Shown: piece after piece, positions 36,612-46,097 of the stretch | How positions within the stretch are numbered: the stretch's first letter is position 1 | How the letters are laid out: the number at the start of each line of letters is the position of its first letter | DNA from: Bacillota bacterium | Lineage (GTDB): Bacteria; Bacillota; Sulfobacillia; Sulfobacillales; Sulfobacillaceae | Assembly: GCA_021820965.1 (NCBI GenBank) | Contig: JAKACZ010000001.1 | Location: 186,001 to 250,000, forward strand | Direction of reading: 5' to 3' | DNA: 64,000 nucleotides | Program-made: the position numbers and the translations under genes | The notes under the pieces: model-generated | What the model saw: only the letters and a program-made list of their open reading frames with translations | The model's database searches: none | What the model was told of the DNA's origin: nothing

Positions 36612-37081
36612 GCGTCACCACCACCATTCGCAGATTGAGTGGTCAGTGCTCGAACTCTGTTCAATACCGCCGAGGTTGTCGCCTTCTCCACGGGCGAATA
36701 ATTCACCAAGCACGCCGGGGAAGCATCGCAGCGCCCTAAACACGTCACGGAGACCGCGGTAAACGTGCCGTCGCCCGATGCCCATTTCAGATCCTCGTAC
36801 AGCTTATCTCCCGAGTGCAGCGTGCATATCACGTCCGTACAAATATGCACTTCGGGACTCGCCGTCGGTTCCCAGCGAAACAAGCTGTAAAACGATGCTA
36901 CGCCGTAAATTTCGGCATAGGGGATATTAAGGCTCTCCGAGACCCAGGCGATCCGGTCCTTATTCAACCACCCTAATTCCTCGACCACGTGCCAAAGTAC
37001 CGGCAACAGCCAAGTCCTTTCTCGCGGGAAACGGGCTACGATAGCGGAAACAGCCTCCCGTTCCTCTTCGGCTGATAACAT
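36608..37081 (-). CDS. NuoE-like [2Fe-2S] subunit of formate dehydrogenase (gamma, FdsG type)
   Basis: About 157 residues with the thioredoxin-like [2Fe-2S] fold of NuoE. The four cysteines are in HICTDVICTLHSGDKL (C-x4-C) and CLGRCDASPAC (C-x3-C). The N-terminal helices contain VEELGWLNKDRIAWVSESLN and the conserved IYGVASFYSLF. Start set at ATG 37081 with AAGGAGGG upstream. It works with NuoF and the Fe-S subunit to connect the Mo enzyme to NAD. It lies 84 bp after the catalytic subunit gene. Confidence 0.94.
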   Translation of the reverse strand: MLSAEEEREAVSAIVARFPRERTWLLPVLWHVVEELGWLNKDRIAWVSESLNIPYAEIYGVASFYSLFRWEPTASPEVHICTDVICTLHSGDKLYEDLKWASGDGTFTAVSVTCLGRCDASPACLVNYSPVEKATTSAVLNRVRALTTQSANGGGDA

Positions 37082-37165
37082 AAACAACCCTCCTTGTCGC
37101 TCTCCCCTTAGCCACCTACCGTGTCGCGGGGTGGTGGCGTCATCCACCGGGCGCGCCCGATTGCC

Positions 37166-39073
37166 TTATAACTTGTCAATGGCCACGGCAGCCGCTTTAA
37201 ACTCTGCTGTACCTGCGGTGGGATCGGTCGCATCATTGGCCAATACGTTCGTCGGCACCTCATCCGAAAAATGGAAACTCAAAAACACGGTTCCGGGATT
37301 TACAGATTCGGTGAGATGAACGGGCACTATCACCGAGCCCCTCCTAGACCGCACTCGAACTCGTTGTCCCTCGGCTACCTGTAGATGGGACCCATCTGAC
37401 GGGTGCAGATCCAACTGCTCGCCGGCTTGATCCGGATGGGCATAGTGTCGAGTTTGGACCCCGGTGTTGAAGAAGGGAAGCCGGCGCCCGGTGGTTAAGG
37501 TAAATGGGAACTCCTGAGTCGGGGGCTCCGCCACCGGTTGCCAATCGATCGGCATAAAGGGTGCAAGCGCCCCTGGGTTATCGGACCATAACCGCTCATG
37601 CAGCCGCAGCGAACCGGGATGGCTCTCGTCTGGGCAGGGCCAGTGGATCCCTCCTTCCGCGTCTAGGCGTTCGTAGGTCATACCGGCGAAATTAGGCGCC
37701 AGTCGCCGCATTTCGTCAAAAACGGCGGCAGCCGGAAGAAATGGCCAGGGCTGGCCCATAGCCTGAGCCAAGGCCGTAATAATCCAAATATCGTCTTGGG
37801 CTTCTCCAGGTGCCTGTCGCGCCGGCCGAACGCGTTGCACCCTTCGGTCACTGTTTACAAACGTGCCGTCACTTTCCGCAAAGGCGACTTTGGCGGGAAA
37901 CACCACATCCGCCATTTCCGCCGTAGGTGTCAAGAAAATGTCTTGCACGACAAGTGCCTCAAGGTCCGCGAACAAATCCTTGATCAAGTTACCATTGGCC
38001 TCCGACTGGATTGGATTTTCCCCAATGACGTAGAGACCTTTAAGCGCTTTTTCGCCCATCGCCTCAAACATCCGAGATTGATCTAAGCCTGGCGCCGGGT
38101 TAATAGGCACGCCCCAGGCCTGCTCGAATTTGCTCCGGATCTTCTCGTCTCGTAAGTCTTGGTATCCGGGCAGCCTATTGGGCAGTGCCCCCATGTCTCC
38201 GCCGCCTTGCACATTGTTTTGGCCACGAAACGGACTGAGCCCGGCGCCAGGCTTACCGACATTGCCAGTCAACAAGGCGAGGTTGACGAGAGCGTACACG
38301 TTATCAACGGCGTTATGATGCTCTGTAATGCCAAGCGTCCACCCGATCACTGCGGTGGACGCTTGAGCGAAACGCCGTGCCACAGCTTCAATTCGTTCCG
38401 GCGCTACACCGCAAATGTCGGCCGCCCGATCAGGGGTCCAAGCGCGCACGCTGTCTTGATAGGCTTCGAAGCCTTGGGTGACCCGGGAGATAAAGTCGGG
38501 CCGAGTTAATCCGTCCCGAATAATGACATGGGCCATCGCATTCAACAGCGCGATATCGGATCCGACGCGGATAGCCAGATGTTCATGGGCCCGCCTAGTG
38601 GTAAGGTTCCGACGCGGGTCAACCACCACGAGTTCGGCTCCCGCCCGAACCCCTTTCATGATGTGGTGAAAGATAATGGGGTGGGCTTCCGCTACATTTG
38701 CTCCGACAAGAAAGATGAACTCGGTTTCGTGAAAATCTTCATAACAAATGGTTCCTCCGCCCGCACCAAACACGGTCGTGAGACCCACGACCGAGGGAGC
38801 GTGTCAAGTTCGGTTACAGGAATCAATATTGTTGGAGTGGAATACAGATCGTGCAAACTTTGAGGCCAAGTAATTCAGTTCGTTCGTCGACTTCGAACAG
38901 CTAAATACACCTAACGCGCTCCCACCATCGGTGGCGCGGATCCGATCAAACAGTTCAGCCGCCCGATTAAGAGCCTCATCCCAACTCGCCGGTTGCAGAC
39001 GCCCAGCACGCCGCACCAGCGGCTGGGTAAGCCTGGTCTCGGGTCGCCGATCTCCTAAGAATTTTCGCTTCAT
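37166..39073 (-). CDS. fdhA: Formate dehydrogenase catalytic subunit, putative selenoprotein (in-frame TGA = Sec90)
   Basis: Read through an in-frame TGA (38806-38804), the gene encodes 635 residues covering the Mo-bis-MGD domains of formate dehydrogenase. The TGA is codon 90 in the context SNNIDSCNRT-U-HAPSVVGL, exactly where FdhF/FdsA proteins have the Mo-coordinating Sec or Cys followed by His. Downstream features are FLVGANVAEAHPII, GWTLGITEHHNA, FRGQNNVQGGGDMGALPNRL and a C-terminal MGD domain (TLTTGRRLPFFNTGVQTRHY). Both flanks are in the same frame, so no frameshift is needed. A SECIS-like hairpin follows the TGA. The N-terminal Fe4S4 domain is absent here and supplied by the separate 34481-35350 protein. 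Start ATG 39073 has GGAGGT upstream. If TGA is not decoded as Sec, the gene would be dead. Confidence 0.88.
38773..38806 (-). promoter_or_regulatory. Bacterial SECIS-like hairpin directly after the UGA codon of fdhA
   Basis: On the coding strand the UGA is followed by a 10-base spacer (CACGCTCCCT), then a perfect 8-bp stem CGGTCGTG / CACGACCG (38793-38786 with 38780-38773) closing the loop GGTCT. The Escherichia coli fdhF SECIS has the same spacing from UGA and an apical GGUC loop. SelB recognises this loop to deliver selenocysteyl-tRNA. The stem lies wholly inside the coding sequence, as bacterial SECIS elements do. Confidence 0.8.
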
Positions 39074-39142
39074 TATAAATACCTCCGTCCGAATCACTCG
39101 TCATCAGTTTAATACATGTTGGAATGCCAAAGAAATAACCAT

Positions 39143-39158
39143 CGTGATCACGATCACA
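39143..39158 (-). promoter_or_regulatory. Putative CRP/FNR-family binding site upstream of fdhA
   Basis: The coding strand reads TGTGATCGTGATCACG, close to the CRP consensus TGTGA-N6-TCACA (one mismatch). It lies 70-85 bp upstream of the fdhA start, in an AT-richer leader. A CRP/FNR/Rex-like activator could link formate oxidation to redox or energy state. The remaining 39159-39521 holds no recognisable gene. Confidence 0.45.
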
Positions 39159-39521
39159 TATTTTTGGTTGAAAAATTTGACTTGTACTCTTAGCTCCAGA
39201 AGCTTTTCTGATCGGACCAGACTTTTCATCAGAAAATTATTGCGGCGCACGTTAAGACCGCGGAGGAACCGCTCCTTTGTGCAAAGCAGCATGATGAGAA
39301 GAGCGCTTGATTCTTCACAAGGACGATAATCGATTCATGAAACGATCAGGAGTCTTGATCCGAGGCAATGCCCCCTGCCAAACGTGACATTAGTCACCGT
39401 TGCCGACGCCCCCACTTTATACGATACAAGCAAGTCAATATCTAGCGTATGGGAGATGCGCAATTTCACCGGCCGAATCCATGCACGTGTTTTTATTTCT
39501 ATTGGGGAAAGGGTGAAGTCC

Positions 39522-40130
39522 ATGGCCACGCGGATAGATGGCTCCACTGTTCGGCACACCTGGAGCGCGGGCTTAGTTATTGCCGCAATTCGCGATCGAG
39601 CTCAAAAAGGACTGGCGCTAAATCCTCAGGTGTTGGAATGTGAGGACGCCAGTCTCTTGGCTGCCGGGCGCCGCTACTTCCAATCATGGCCCAAAGCTCT
39701 CAAGGCGGCACATGTGCGCCGCCCCGCGCGCTCATATTCGCAGCGCCGCCCTCGAGGGTATTGGAGTAAAGGTCGCCTTATTACGGAAATCCAACTCCGT
39801 GCACAACACGGCCAGCCTCTCCACGCGGCGGCTCTGCAACGGGACAACAACTCTCTCATCGCGGCCGCCACCTATCATTTTGGCTCGTGGTCCAGCGCCT
39901 TACAGGCGTCAGGGTTTGACGCCGACTCGGTTCGCCGTAACCGGCATCACACCCCGGAGACGGTCATATCCGAAATTCGCCAGTTGTTGCAGCGCAACGC
40001 AGACCTGCGAAACTCCGTTATACGCCGCCACAATTCCACCCTATGCTGGGCCGCCCGCAAGCATTTTGGATCCTGGCGGCACGCCGTCGCGTGTGCCCAA
40101 GAACAGCTAGACTATGTTAGCCAACCCTAA
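39522..40130 (+). CDS. Protein of three tandem HTH-like repeats, function unknown
   Basis: About 202 residues made of three ~50-residue repeats of the pattern W/T...I..I...A..G..L.......L..AA...FGSW..AL.A. The repeat cores are LLAAGRRYFQSWPKALKAA (first), LIAAATYHFGSWSSALQASG (second) and LCWAARKHFGSWRHAVACA (third). Similar repeats occur in small, often mobile, bacterial and archaeal DNA-binding-like proteins, so nucleic-acid binding is likely but unproven. Basic residues are abundant (RRPARSYSQRRPRG). Start at ATG 39522 with AAAGGGTG upstream; the longer frame from 39384 is less supported. No partner gene. Confidence 0.75.
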   Translation: MATRIDGSTVRHTWSAGLVIAAIRDRAQKGLALNPQVLECEDASLLAAGRRYFQSWPKALKAAHVRRPARSYSQRRPRGYWSKGRLITEIQLRAQHGQPLHAAALQRDNNSLIAAATYHFGSWSSALQASGFDADSVRRNRHHTPETVISEIRQLLQRNADLRNSVIRRHNSTLCWAARKHFGSWRHAVACAQEQLDYVSQP

Positions 40131-40192
40131 CGCTTGGTGATCCACCGGGACCGGATGATACAATTCTTTTGAGCACGGTTGGAGGGATAATT

Positions 40193-40600
40193 ATGACGGG
40201 TATTGAACGAACCGAAGTACCAATTGACGCCCCCGAAGTTGTGTCGCATGTGGCACACTGGCTTGAGGCAAAGCAAATCATTGTATACGCCGTTATCCAT
40301 CATACGCAGGATATGCGGGATCGGGGGGTTTATCCTGAGGTCGACGCCTGGACCATTATTTTCGGAAAACCAGAGCTAGGAGCGACGTTCTTAGCGGAAA
40401 CGCCGGATATTGTGGTTGACATTCCCCTGCGGATAGGCGTTTACCAACGGCCCGGGTCCCCGTCGGTAGTCATCCGTCGCCGCATGGGGGAATTGCTTTC
40501 GGATCATCACCGGCCCTCGCTGGATGCCAAAAGCCGCCCGGCGGATGACCTTATTGACGAGTGCATTCACATGTTATCGTCCATCACGCCGCACCAATAA
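40193..40600 (+). CDS. DUF302-family protein
   Basis: A 135-residue single-domain protein with the DUF302 layout: an N-terminal strand, a helix with VVSHVAHWLEAKQI and the IVYAVIHHTQDMRDRG segment. KPELGATFLAETPDIVVDIP then matches the family's NPxxxTxLMxxxPxxxLDLPLR block. Members are small alpha/beta proteins of uncertain role, often tied to redox or membrane stress. Start ATG 40193 has GGAGGG upstream. It lies 62 bp after the repeat-protein gene, in the same direction. Confidence 0.82.
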   Translation: MTGIERTEVPIDAPEVVSHVAHWLEAKQIIVYAVIHHTQDMRDRGVYPEVDAWTIIFGKPELGATFLAETPDIVVDIPLRIGVYQRPGSPSVVIRRRMGELLSDHHRPSLDAKSRPADDLIDECIHMLSSITPHQ

Positions 40601-41421
40601 CCGGGTCCCCACCGGTCGTGTAGCCTGCAGGCGCCGTAGTGTATTGACTGTCGGCCTCGCCGCCCCTTTCGATTGGCGCTGCCTCGAGATACCACCCTGC
40701 CCCATTCCCTGCGGGTTCTCTAAATTCCGTACGGCGGGTTGACCCCAGCGCGGCTCCAAACGACCGCTCCTCCCGGAACCTCCTCAAGACCGCCGCCAGG
40801 AAAGACGTCCCCAGACGCTCAGGAGTAGCTCCTCCCTACCGGATCCGCAGCAGAATACTTTACCAAGATAATCATGGAGATTCGGTGGCATAAACGCACC
40901 AGCCCAAAAGCACGACAACCGACGACCTACGCTACGCAGCGCGATCATCGGAGTGCATCTATAATGGTCCGAATCGATGGCCTATATTTCTAAAGTCGGA
41001 ATGGCCATCAGCTTTTTGGTGCCGACCTCGTTGGTACCGATGAGCCTAAAATCAACCTCGATTTCGGTGGGTAGGCACCACGTATGACCATCCGGTCACC
41101 ACAAGTTAGGCTCGGCCTTGGGGGATGCCGCGGTCTAATGCAGTTCTTATACGGCCCTATGGGCCCATGTACGCCAATACGTTCTTCCGCCCGGCGCCCA
41201 GCCACCGCCACACGGCCTGAATCCTTTGCAACAGGGCCTGCCATTGTTGCGGCCGTCACGGGCAGTCAGGGCGTGCTCAGTCGCCCAAGAAAGTCTGAGC
41301 TGTATCCCGGCGACAATCTCCATGTTCGTTGACAAACCCGACTTATCTAGGGACGTATGTGTATATCGGCACACGCACCGATAGGCATATAATGGGAATG
41401 AGAAATGGAGTGAGCCATAAA
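40601..41421. other. Region without a recognisable gene
   Basis: About 820 bp between the DUF302 gene and rmuC. Short frames on both strands are proline/arginine-rich shadows. TATAAT at 41388-41393 is a plausible -10 box for rmuC, but no matching -35 is seen. Confidence 0.4.
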
Positions 41422-42806
41422 ATGTCTGTTATCGAATTGATGGTGGGAACGTCCATCGCACTAAACATCATTCTCTTACTCCTGGTGCTAACGGGCGGCA
41501 TCGCTAAGAATCTGAAAGACTTCGTCGACCAACAAATCACCGCATTGGCAAGGGGACAAGATCGTTTTGAGAAAATGATCCGCGACGAGTTGGCCACCGC
41601 GCGCCAAGAGTGGGCTCAGGCTAATCAGCGCCTGTCAGAAACCCTGGACACGCGTTTCAGAGTACTGAGCGAAACTTTGGGAGATCGAATTCACGACTTC
41701 TCCAGGGCCACCCAGCAGTTGCTCTCAGGCCACGAGAAGCACCAAGCGGAGCTCCTTAGTCAACTAAAGTCCGATCAAAAAGACTCTATGGACTCGTTTC
41801 GGCAGCAGATTGCCGACCTGACCAACATGAACGCCAGGAAGCTGGATGGAATCAGGGAGACTGTTGACAGCCAGTTGGCGGCTCTGCAAAAGGACAACAG
41901 CGAGAAGCTCGAAAAAATGCGACAGACAGTTGATGAAAAATTGCACCAAACGTTGGAACAGCGCCTCGGCGACTCTTTCCGGCGAGTCAGCGAGAGCTTG
42001 GAGCGTGTTCAGAAGGGACTCGGGGAGATGCAGACCTTAGCCACCGGCGTTGGCGACCTCAAGAAGGTTTTAACCAACGTCAAAACTCGGGGTACGCTTG
42101 GTGAGGTTCAACTCAACAACATCCTTGAGCAAATCATGACGCGGGACCAATATGAGGTGGGCGCGCAGGTCAAAACCGGGAGTTCCGAGCGGGTCGACTT
42201 TGCCATTCGCTTCCCAGGCTCTGACCACGTGGTCTTGCTCCCTATCGATGCTAAATTCCCACTTAGTGACTATCAAGACCTTGTCGACGCCCAAGAAGCC
42301 GGCGACTTGACGAGAGCCAACGAAGCGGCGAAACAATTGGAAAACCGGATTCGAACCGAAGCGCGAAGCATCCGCGACAAGTACATTAATCCGCCCGTTA
42401 CTACCGATTTTGCGCTCATGTTCCTCCCGATTGAGGGACTTGTGGCCGAGGTCTTTCGCAGGCCCGGACTTTGGGACACTATTCAACGCGACCATCACGT
42501 GATCGTCACGGTCCCACCACGATCACCGCCTTGTTAAACAGCTTTCAGTTGGGATTTCGGACATTGGCCATTCAAAAGCGTTCTAGCGAAGTATGGGAAC
42601 TGCTGGGCGCAGTGAAAACCGAGTTCGGCAAGTTTGGGGAAATCTTGGAAAAGACCAAGAAGAAGCTCCAAGAGGCCAGCAACACCATCGATACGGCAGC
42701 ATCCAAGAGCCGAACTATCGAACGCAAGCTAAAAGGCGTTGAATCATTGCCCCCTAGCGACGCCATGACACTGATTGAACCGCTTGACGCCGTGGGCGGG
42801 GAATGA
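41422..42806 (+). pseudogene. rmuC: RmuC family DNA recombination protein, one frameshift
   Basis: The protein starts with a single membrane anchor (VIELMVGTSIALNIILLLLV). A long coiled coil follows (~residues 40-220), then the RmuC nuclease-like domain (TRGTLGEVQLNNILEQIMTR; VLLPIDAKFPLSDYQDLVDA; FALMFLPIEGLVAEV). The frame breaks at 42510-42511. Adding one G in CACGGTCCC restores HHVIVTGPTTITALLNSFQL, and the rest reads on to 42806 (~461 residues, usual size). RmuC limits recombination at inverted repeats. The break lies just after the catalytic-fold core, so the truncated product would lack the conserved GPTT motif. It may be a sequencing error. Start ATG 41422 has GGAG upstream. Confidence 0.85.
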
Positions 42807-43038
42807 GGTTGCCGAACGTCTGGTTAGATTAGTTCGTTATTGTGGATTGCCCTTGACTAAACCCAACGGCGCGTTCTAACCCGCGTGTTTTTTCTCGCTC
42901 GGTCACTCTCTGTGCTTCAGACGAAACGGATCGGCGCACGCATGATAACCTGGACCACCAGCCTTGTCCACCAGTTGACACGCCACCACACCGACAGACG
43001 GCGTCGCCCTTTAGCCATCATGTATCACCACGAAGGGG

Positions 43039-44157
43039 TCAAGCACGTGCTTGACTGACGCCGTCGTTACCGGTTCCGGGCGAGGAAAGGCCTAATTTGG
43101 TGACGGTAAGCGGCTCCTCGAAACGAACCCGCAAGCGGTCGCCGGGTTCAAATGCCTCAGCCACGGTTTGCCGTGGGACGTCCACCATAAGGGTGCCGGC
43201 TTGGTCAATTACGGCTCGAATTCCATACCTCGCACCTAAGAACATGACTTGCTCCACTAGGACTTCTATGCTGTTTTCCTGCGCTGCCTCTTCGGCAGAG
43301 GCAATACGCACCCCCTCCGGCCGAATCCAGATCTCTACACGGTCACCATCCTGCACGTCGTCGGGCAAGGATTCTATCGTAATCGGCTGGCTGCCTAACT
43401 GGCATATGCCCCGCTGCCGATGGGCAACCGAGGCGGTCAAGCGATTCATCGTTCCGACAAATCCCGACACAAACAGGCTGGCTGGTTGGTCATAAATTTC
43501 CTGGGGAGTACCGATCTGCTCGGCTCTGCCTTGATTAAATACCACAATCCGGTCCGACATGGACAGGGCTTCCTCTTGGTCGTGTGTCACATAGAGAGTC
43601 GTAATCCCCATCGTTTGTTGAATCCGACGAATTTCGCCCCGAAGGTTGACCCGGATGCGAGCATCCAATGCAGACAGCGGCTCGTCCAGCAGGAGAACGC
43701 TTGGGTTAGGCGCCAATGCACGGGCCAGCGCGACGCGTTGCTGTTCTCCGCCTGACAATTGATTAGGATAACGAGAACCTTTTTCCCCCAGCCCAACTAA
43801 TTCAAGTAGCAGATTCACCCGCTGCCGAATTTCAGACCGCGCCAGCTTGCGTGTCCGCAACCCGAATGCCACATTATCGGCCGCCGTCATATTGGGAAAC
43901 AAGGCGTAGGATTGAAACACCATGCCCATATTTCTCTTCTGGGCGGGTAGGAAGGTCACGTCCTTTCCTCCAACAATCACGTGACCCGCGTCCGGGGTTT
44001 CAAAGCCGGCCACGATCCGCAACAGCGTTGTTTTGCCGCTGCCGCTCGGACCTAAAAGGCTTACGAACTCTCCCTTATCGGCGCTAAAGCTGACACCGTC
44101 CACGGCCACTTGGGACGCGAATCGCCGCTCAACCTCATGAACTTCCAAAAACGGCAT
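43039..44157 (-). CDS. ABC transporter ATPase (PotA/FbpC/CysA family)
   Basis: A 372-residue ATPase: Walker A GPSGSGKTTLL, Q-loop MVFQSYALFP, signature LSGGEQQRVALARAL, Walker B SVLLLDEPLSALD and H-loop YVTHDQEEA. A C-terminal TOBE-type regulatory domain follows (~250-372). This is the class that energises polyamine, iron(III), sulfate or phosphonate importers. AAGGAGC precedes ATG 44157. It is the last gene of the transport operon after two permeases, and its binding-protein gene lies upstream beyond the inserted IscB element. Confidence 0.94.
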   Translation of the reverse strand: MPFLEVHEVERRFASQVAVDGVSFSADKGEFVSLLGPSGSGKTTLLRIVAGFETPDAGHVIVGGKDVTFLPAQKRNMGMVFQSYALFPNMTAADNVAFGLRTRKLARSEIRQRVNLLLELVGLGEKGSRYPNQLSGGEQQRVALARALAPNPSVLLLDEPLSALDARIRVNLRGEIRRIQQTMGITTLYVTHDQEEALSMSDRIVVFNQGRAEQIGTPQEIYDQPASLFVSGFVGTMNRLTASVAHRQRGICQLGSQPITIESLPDDVQDGDRVEIWIRPEGVRIASAEEAAQENSIEVLVEQVMFLGARYGIRAVIDQAGTLMVDVPRQTVAEAFEPGDRLRVRFEEPLTVTKLGLSSPGTGNDGVSQARA

Positions 44158-44190
44158 AGGTTTGCTCCTTAATCCGGGTATGGTGGTTTT

Positions 44191-44979
44191 CTAGCGGGAT
44201 CCACCCATGGCTGAGACCGCATCCCGATTAAATACCTGAATCAGCGCGACAAAGAACCACACCAAAATGAAACTTATCAACGCCAGAGCAGCGGCGCCTT
44301 GTGCCTGGGTCTGGCCTGTGAGCAACATATATACGCCGAAGGTATTGAACCCTAGCATACTGGAAATGGCGTATTCACCCATAATCAGGGCAAAGGTTAG
44401 GAACGTCCCCCCCAAGAGGGAGGAGCGAATGTTGGGAAGGACAACCTGAAACATAACCCGACCCCAAGATGCTCCCATCCCCAGGGCTGCCTCCGTTAAT
44501 GCCTTAATATTTTTAGCCCGGAGGCCAGTATCGATGGAACGGAACATATAAGGCATCGCAACCACGCCGTAGGCTCCCATGATCATGGTGACGCGAGACG
44601 ACAGCGGTCCCAGCCCGTTGCCATAAAGTCGCACCAGCCCAAGAACCAGCACAATCGGCGGAACCACGAAGGGCAGAATGCTGACAAACTCCACCCAGGG
44701 CTTCATTCGAGGAACGCGCAGGAACACCCAGTATGCGGCCGGTACAATGACCACCATACCGATAAGGACGGCGGCAATGGCCATCAATATCGAGAGTCTT
44801 AGACTTGACCAGAAGGGCGCACTCGACAGAATCTGCGTGTAGGCCGCCGAAAACGGGGTGCCTGGCCCTTGTTGCACACTAAATTGCACCGTCGCCACCA
44901 ACGGCACCAAGAAATACAATGCTGCGAGCAAGATCACCGGCCAAAACCCGAAATTTGTTCGCCTCTTCACTGTTGCCAA
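44191..44979 (-). CDS. ABC transporter permease (PotC type)
   Basis: 262 residues with six predicted membrane segments and the BPD_transp_1 EAA loop (LTEAALGMGASWGRVMFQVV followed by LPNIRSS). The second of two permease genes; its start (TTG 44979, or an internal GTG) lies inside the end of the preceding permease gene (13-bp overlap), showing coupled expression. It forms the channel with the 44967-45860 product. Confidence 0.92.
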   Translation of the reverse strand: MATVKRRTNFGFWPVILLAALYFLVPLVATVQFSVQQGPGTPFSAAYTQILSSAPFWSSLRLSILMAIAAVLIGMVVIVPAAYWVFLRVPRMKPWVEFVSILPFVVPPIVLVLGLVRLYGNGLGPLSSRVTMIMGAYGVVAMPYMFRSIDTGLRAKNIKALTEAALGMGASWGRVMFQVVLPNIRSSLLGGTFLTFALIMGEYAISSMLGFNTFGVYMLLTGQTQAQGAAALALISFILVWFFVALIQVFNRDAVSAMGGSR

Positions 44980-45860
44980 CCCAGGCTCTTACGACTTGAC
45001 ACCAGATAAATGGCGAATATCGTAATCATGACAACCACCATCCCCACCGCCATGGCATCGGCAAGTCCCGGACTGAATACGACATTGCCGCTGAGTTCTT
45101 GACCGATCAAAATCGGCACCAGGTTAATCATCCCGGAGGTCAGGGCATACGCGGTGGCATACGCACCGAAGCTGTTACCAAATAGCAGCATCAGGGCGCC
45201 CAGAAGCGGCAGCCTCAGGACCGGAATCCCAATGTAGCGCCAGAACTGGGCCGAGTTAGCACCAAGGTTGGCGGCGGCCTCACGCCAGATATGGAGATTT
45301 TCCAGCGCTGGCACAATTAATAGTACCATGAGCGGAATCTGAAAGTAGAGGTAGGTAATCACCAATCCCCAGAATCCAAACAGGCTGAAGCCACTCTGAT
45401 AGATGTTCCAGTGAATCTCGGCCTTAAGAAATAGCGTGACCATTCCGACAGGGCCCAGCGTCGACGTGAACGCGAAAGCTAGGGGAATACCGGCGAAATT
45501 AGACGCCACGCCGGAAAATGTCACCGTGATAGGGCGAAGGATCCGCGACAGCCCGCCGCCCACAACAGCCCATGCTAGAATTAACCCCAGACCTGCGCCG
45601 ATCACGGCGGTCGCCGCACTCAATTCTACACTAACCTTGTAGGCGTCGAGATACTGCGGCTGAAAAAGCTGCGTATAATAATGGAGCGAAACGCCCTTCG
45701 GCGCCATGACGCTACCCACAAAGAGCCCCAGTGACGGCAGGAACAAAAAGACAATACTAAATACAGCCAAGGGCAAAAACCAGATCACCTGGCGCCACTT
45801 GCGCGCGGGTTGATGTTTTTGGGTGATGGACGGGTAGGTGGCCACATTAATGCCGTTCAT
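44967..45860 (-). CDS. ABC transporter permease (PotB type)
   Basis: 297 residues, six or so membrane segments, with the EAA-type loop WREAAANLGANSAQFWRYIG followed by IPVLRLP. A basic N-terminal tail (KHQPARKWRQ) precedes TM1. The start has only a weak ribosome site (AGGCAGG), which fits a gene that lost its natural upstream context. The 2.4 kb between it and the binding-protein gene is filled by the IscB element and an older relic. It forms a heteromeric channel with the next permease. Confidence 0.92.
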   Translation of the reverse strand: MNGINVATYPSITQKHQPARKWRQVIWFLPLAVFSIVFLFLPSLGLFVGSVMAPKGVSLHYYTQLFQPQYLDAYKVSVELSAATAVIGAGLGLILAWAVVGGGLSRILRPITVTFSGVASNFAGIPLAFAFTSTLGPVGMVTLFLKAEIHWNIYQSGFSLFGFWGLVITYLYFQIPLMVLLIVPALENLHIWREAAANLGANSAQFWRYIGIPVLRLPLLGALMLLFGNSFGAYATAYALTSGMINLVPILIGQELSGNVVFSPGLADAMAVGMVVVMITIFAIYLVSSRKSLGWQQ

Positions 45861-46046
45861 CTCGACAAGCCTGCCTTTCTAAACATGTGTACTGAACTTT
45901 CGCTCAGCTATCAAGGCTCCCATGGGGCAGATACGTCCGTTTCCTCTCTAGCACCTCAGGTCGATCGCCGTACTGCCGATACTCTTTATAGGTAACCTAC
46001 TCTCAATAAGGCCGTGAATCCTGCCCTACGTCCATCCTAATATTGC

Positions 46047-46085
46047 GGCGCGGGGACTCCGTCCTTGAGGGCGGAGGGGAGCGCC
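46047..46085 (-). repeat. Right-end stem-loop of the IscB element
   Basis: Outer arms GGCGC (46047-46051) and GCGCC (46081-46085) enclose an inner hairpin CTCCGTCC-TTGA-GGGCGGAG (46058-46077). It lies 12 bp past the iscB stop. Subterminal hairpins of this kind are the TnpA recognition structures of IS200/IS605-type elements; it may double as a transcription terminator. Confidence 0.6.
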
Positions 46086-46097
46086 GCTCCTCCCTTC

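Noticed and set aside
37166..39097. Formate dehydrogenase as a frameshifted or truncated pseudogene
   Set aside because: Both halves are in the same frame and the only obstacle is a TGA at the exact Sec/Cys position followed by a SECIS-like hairpin, so a selenoprotein explains it better.
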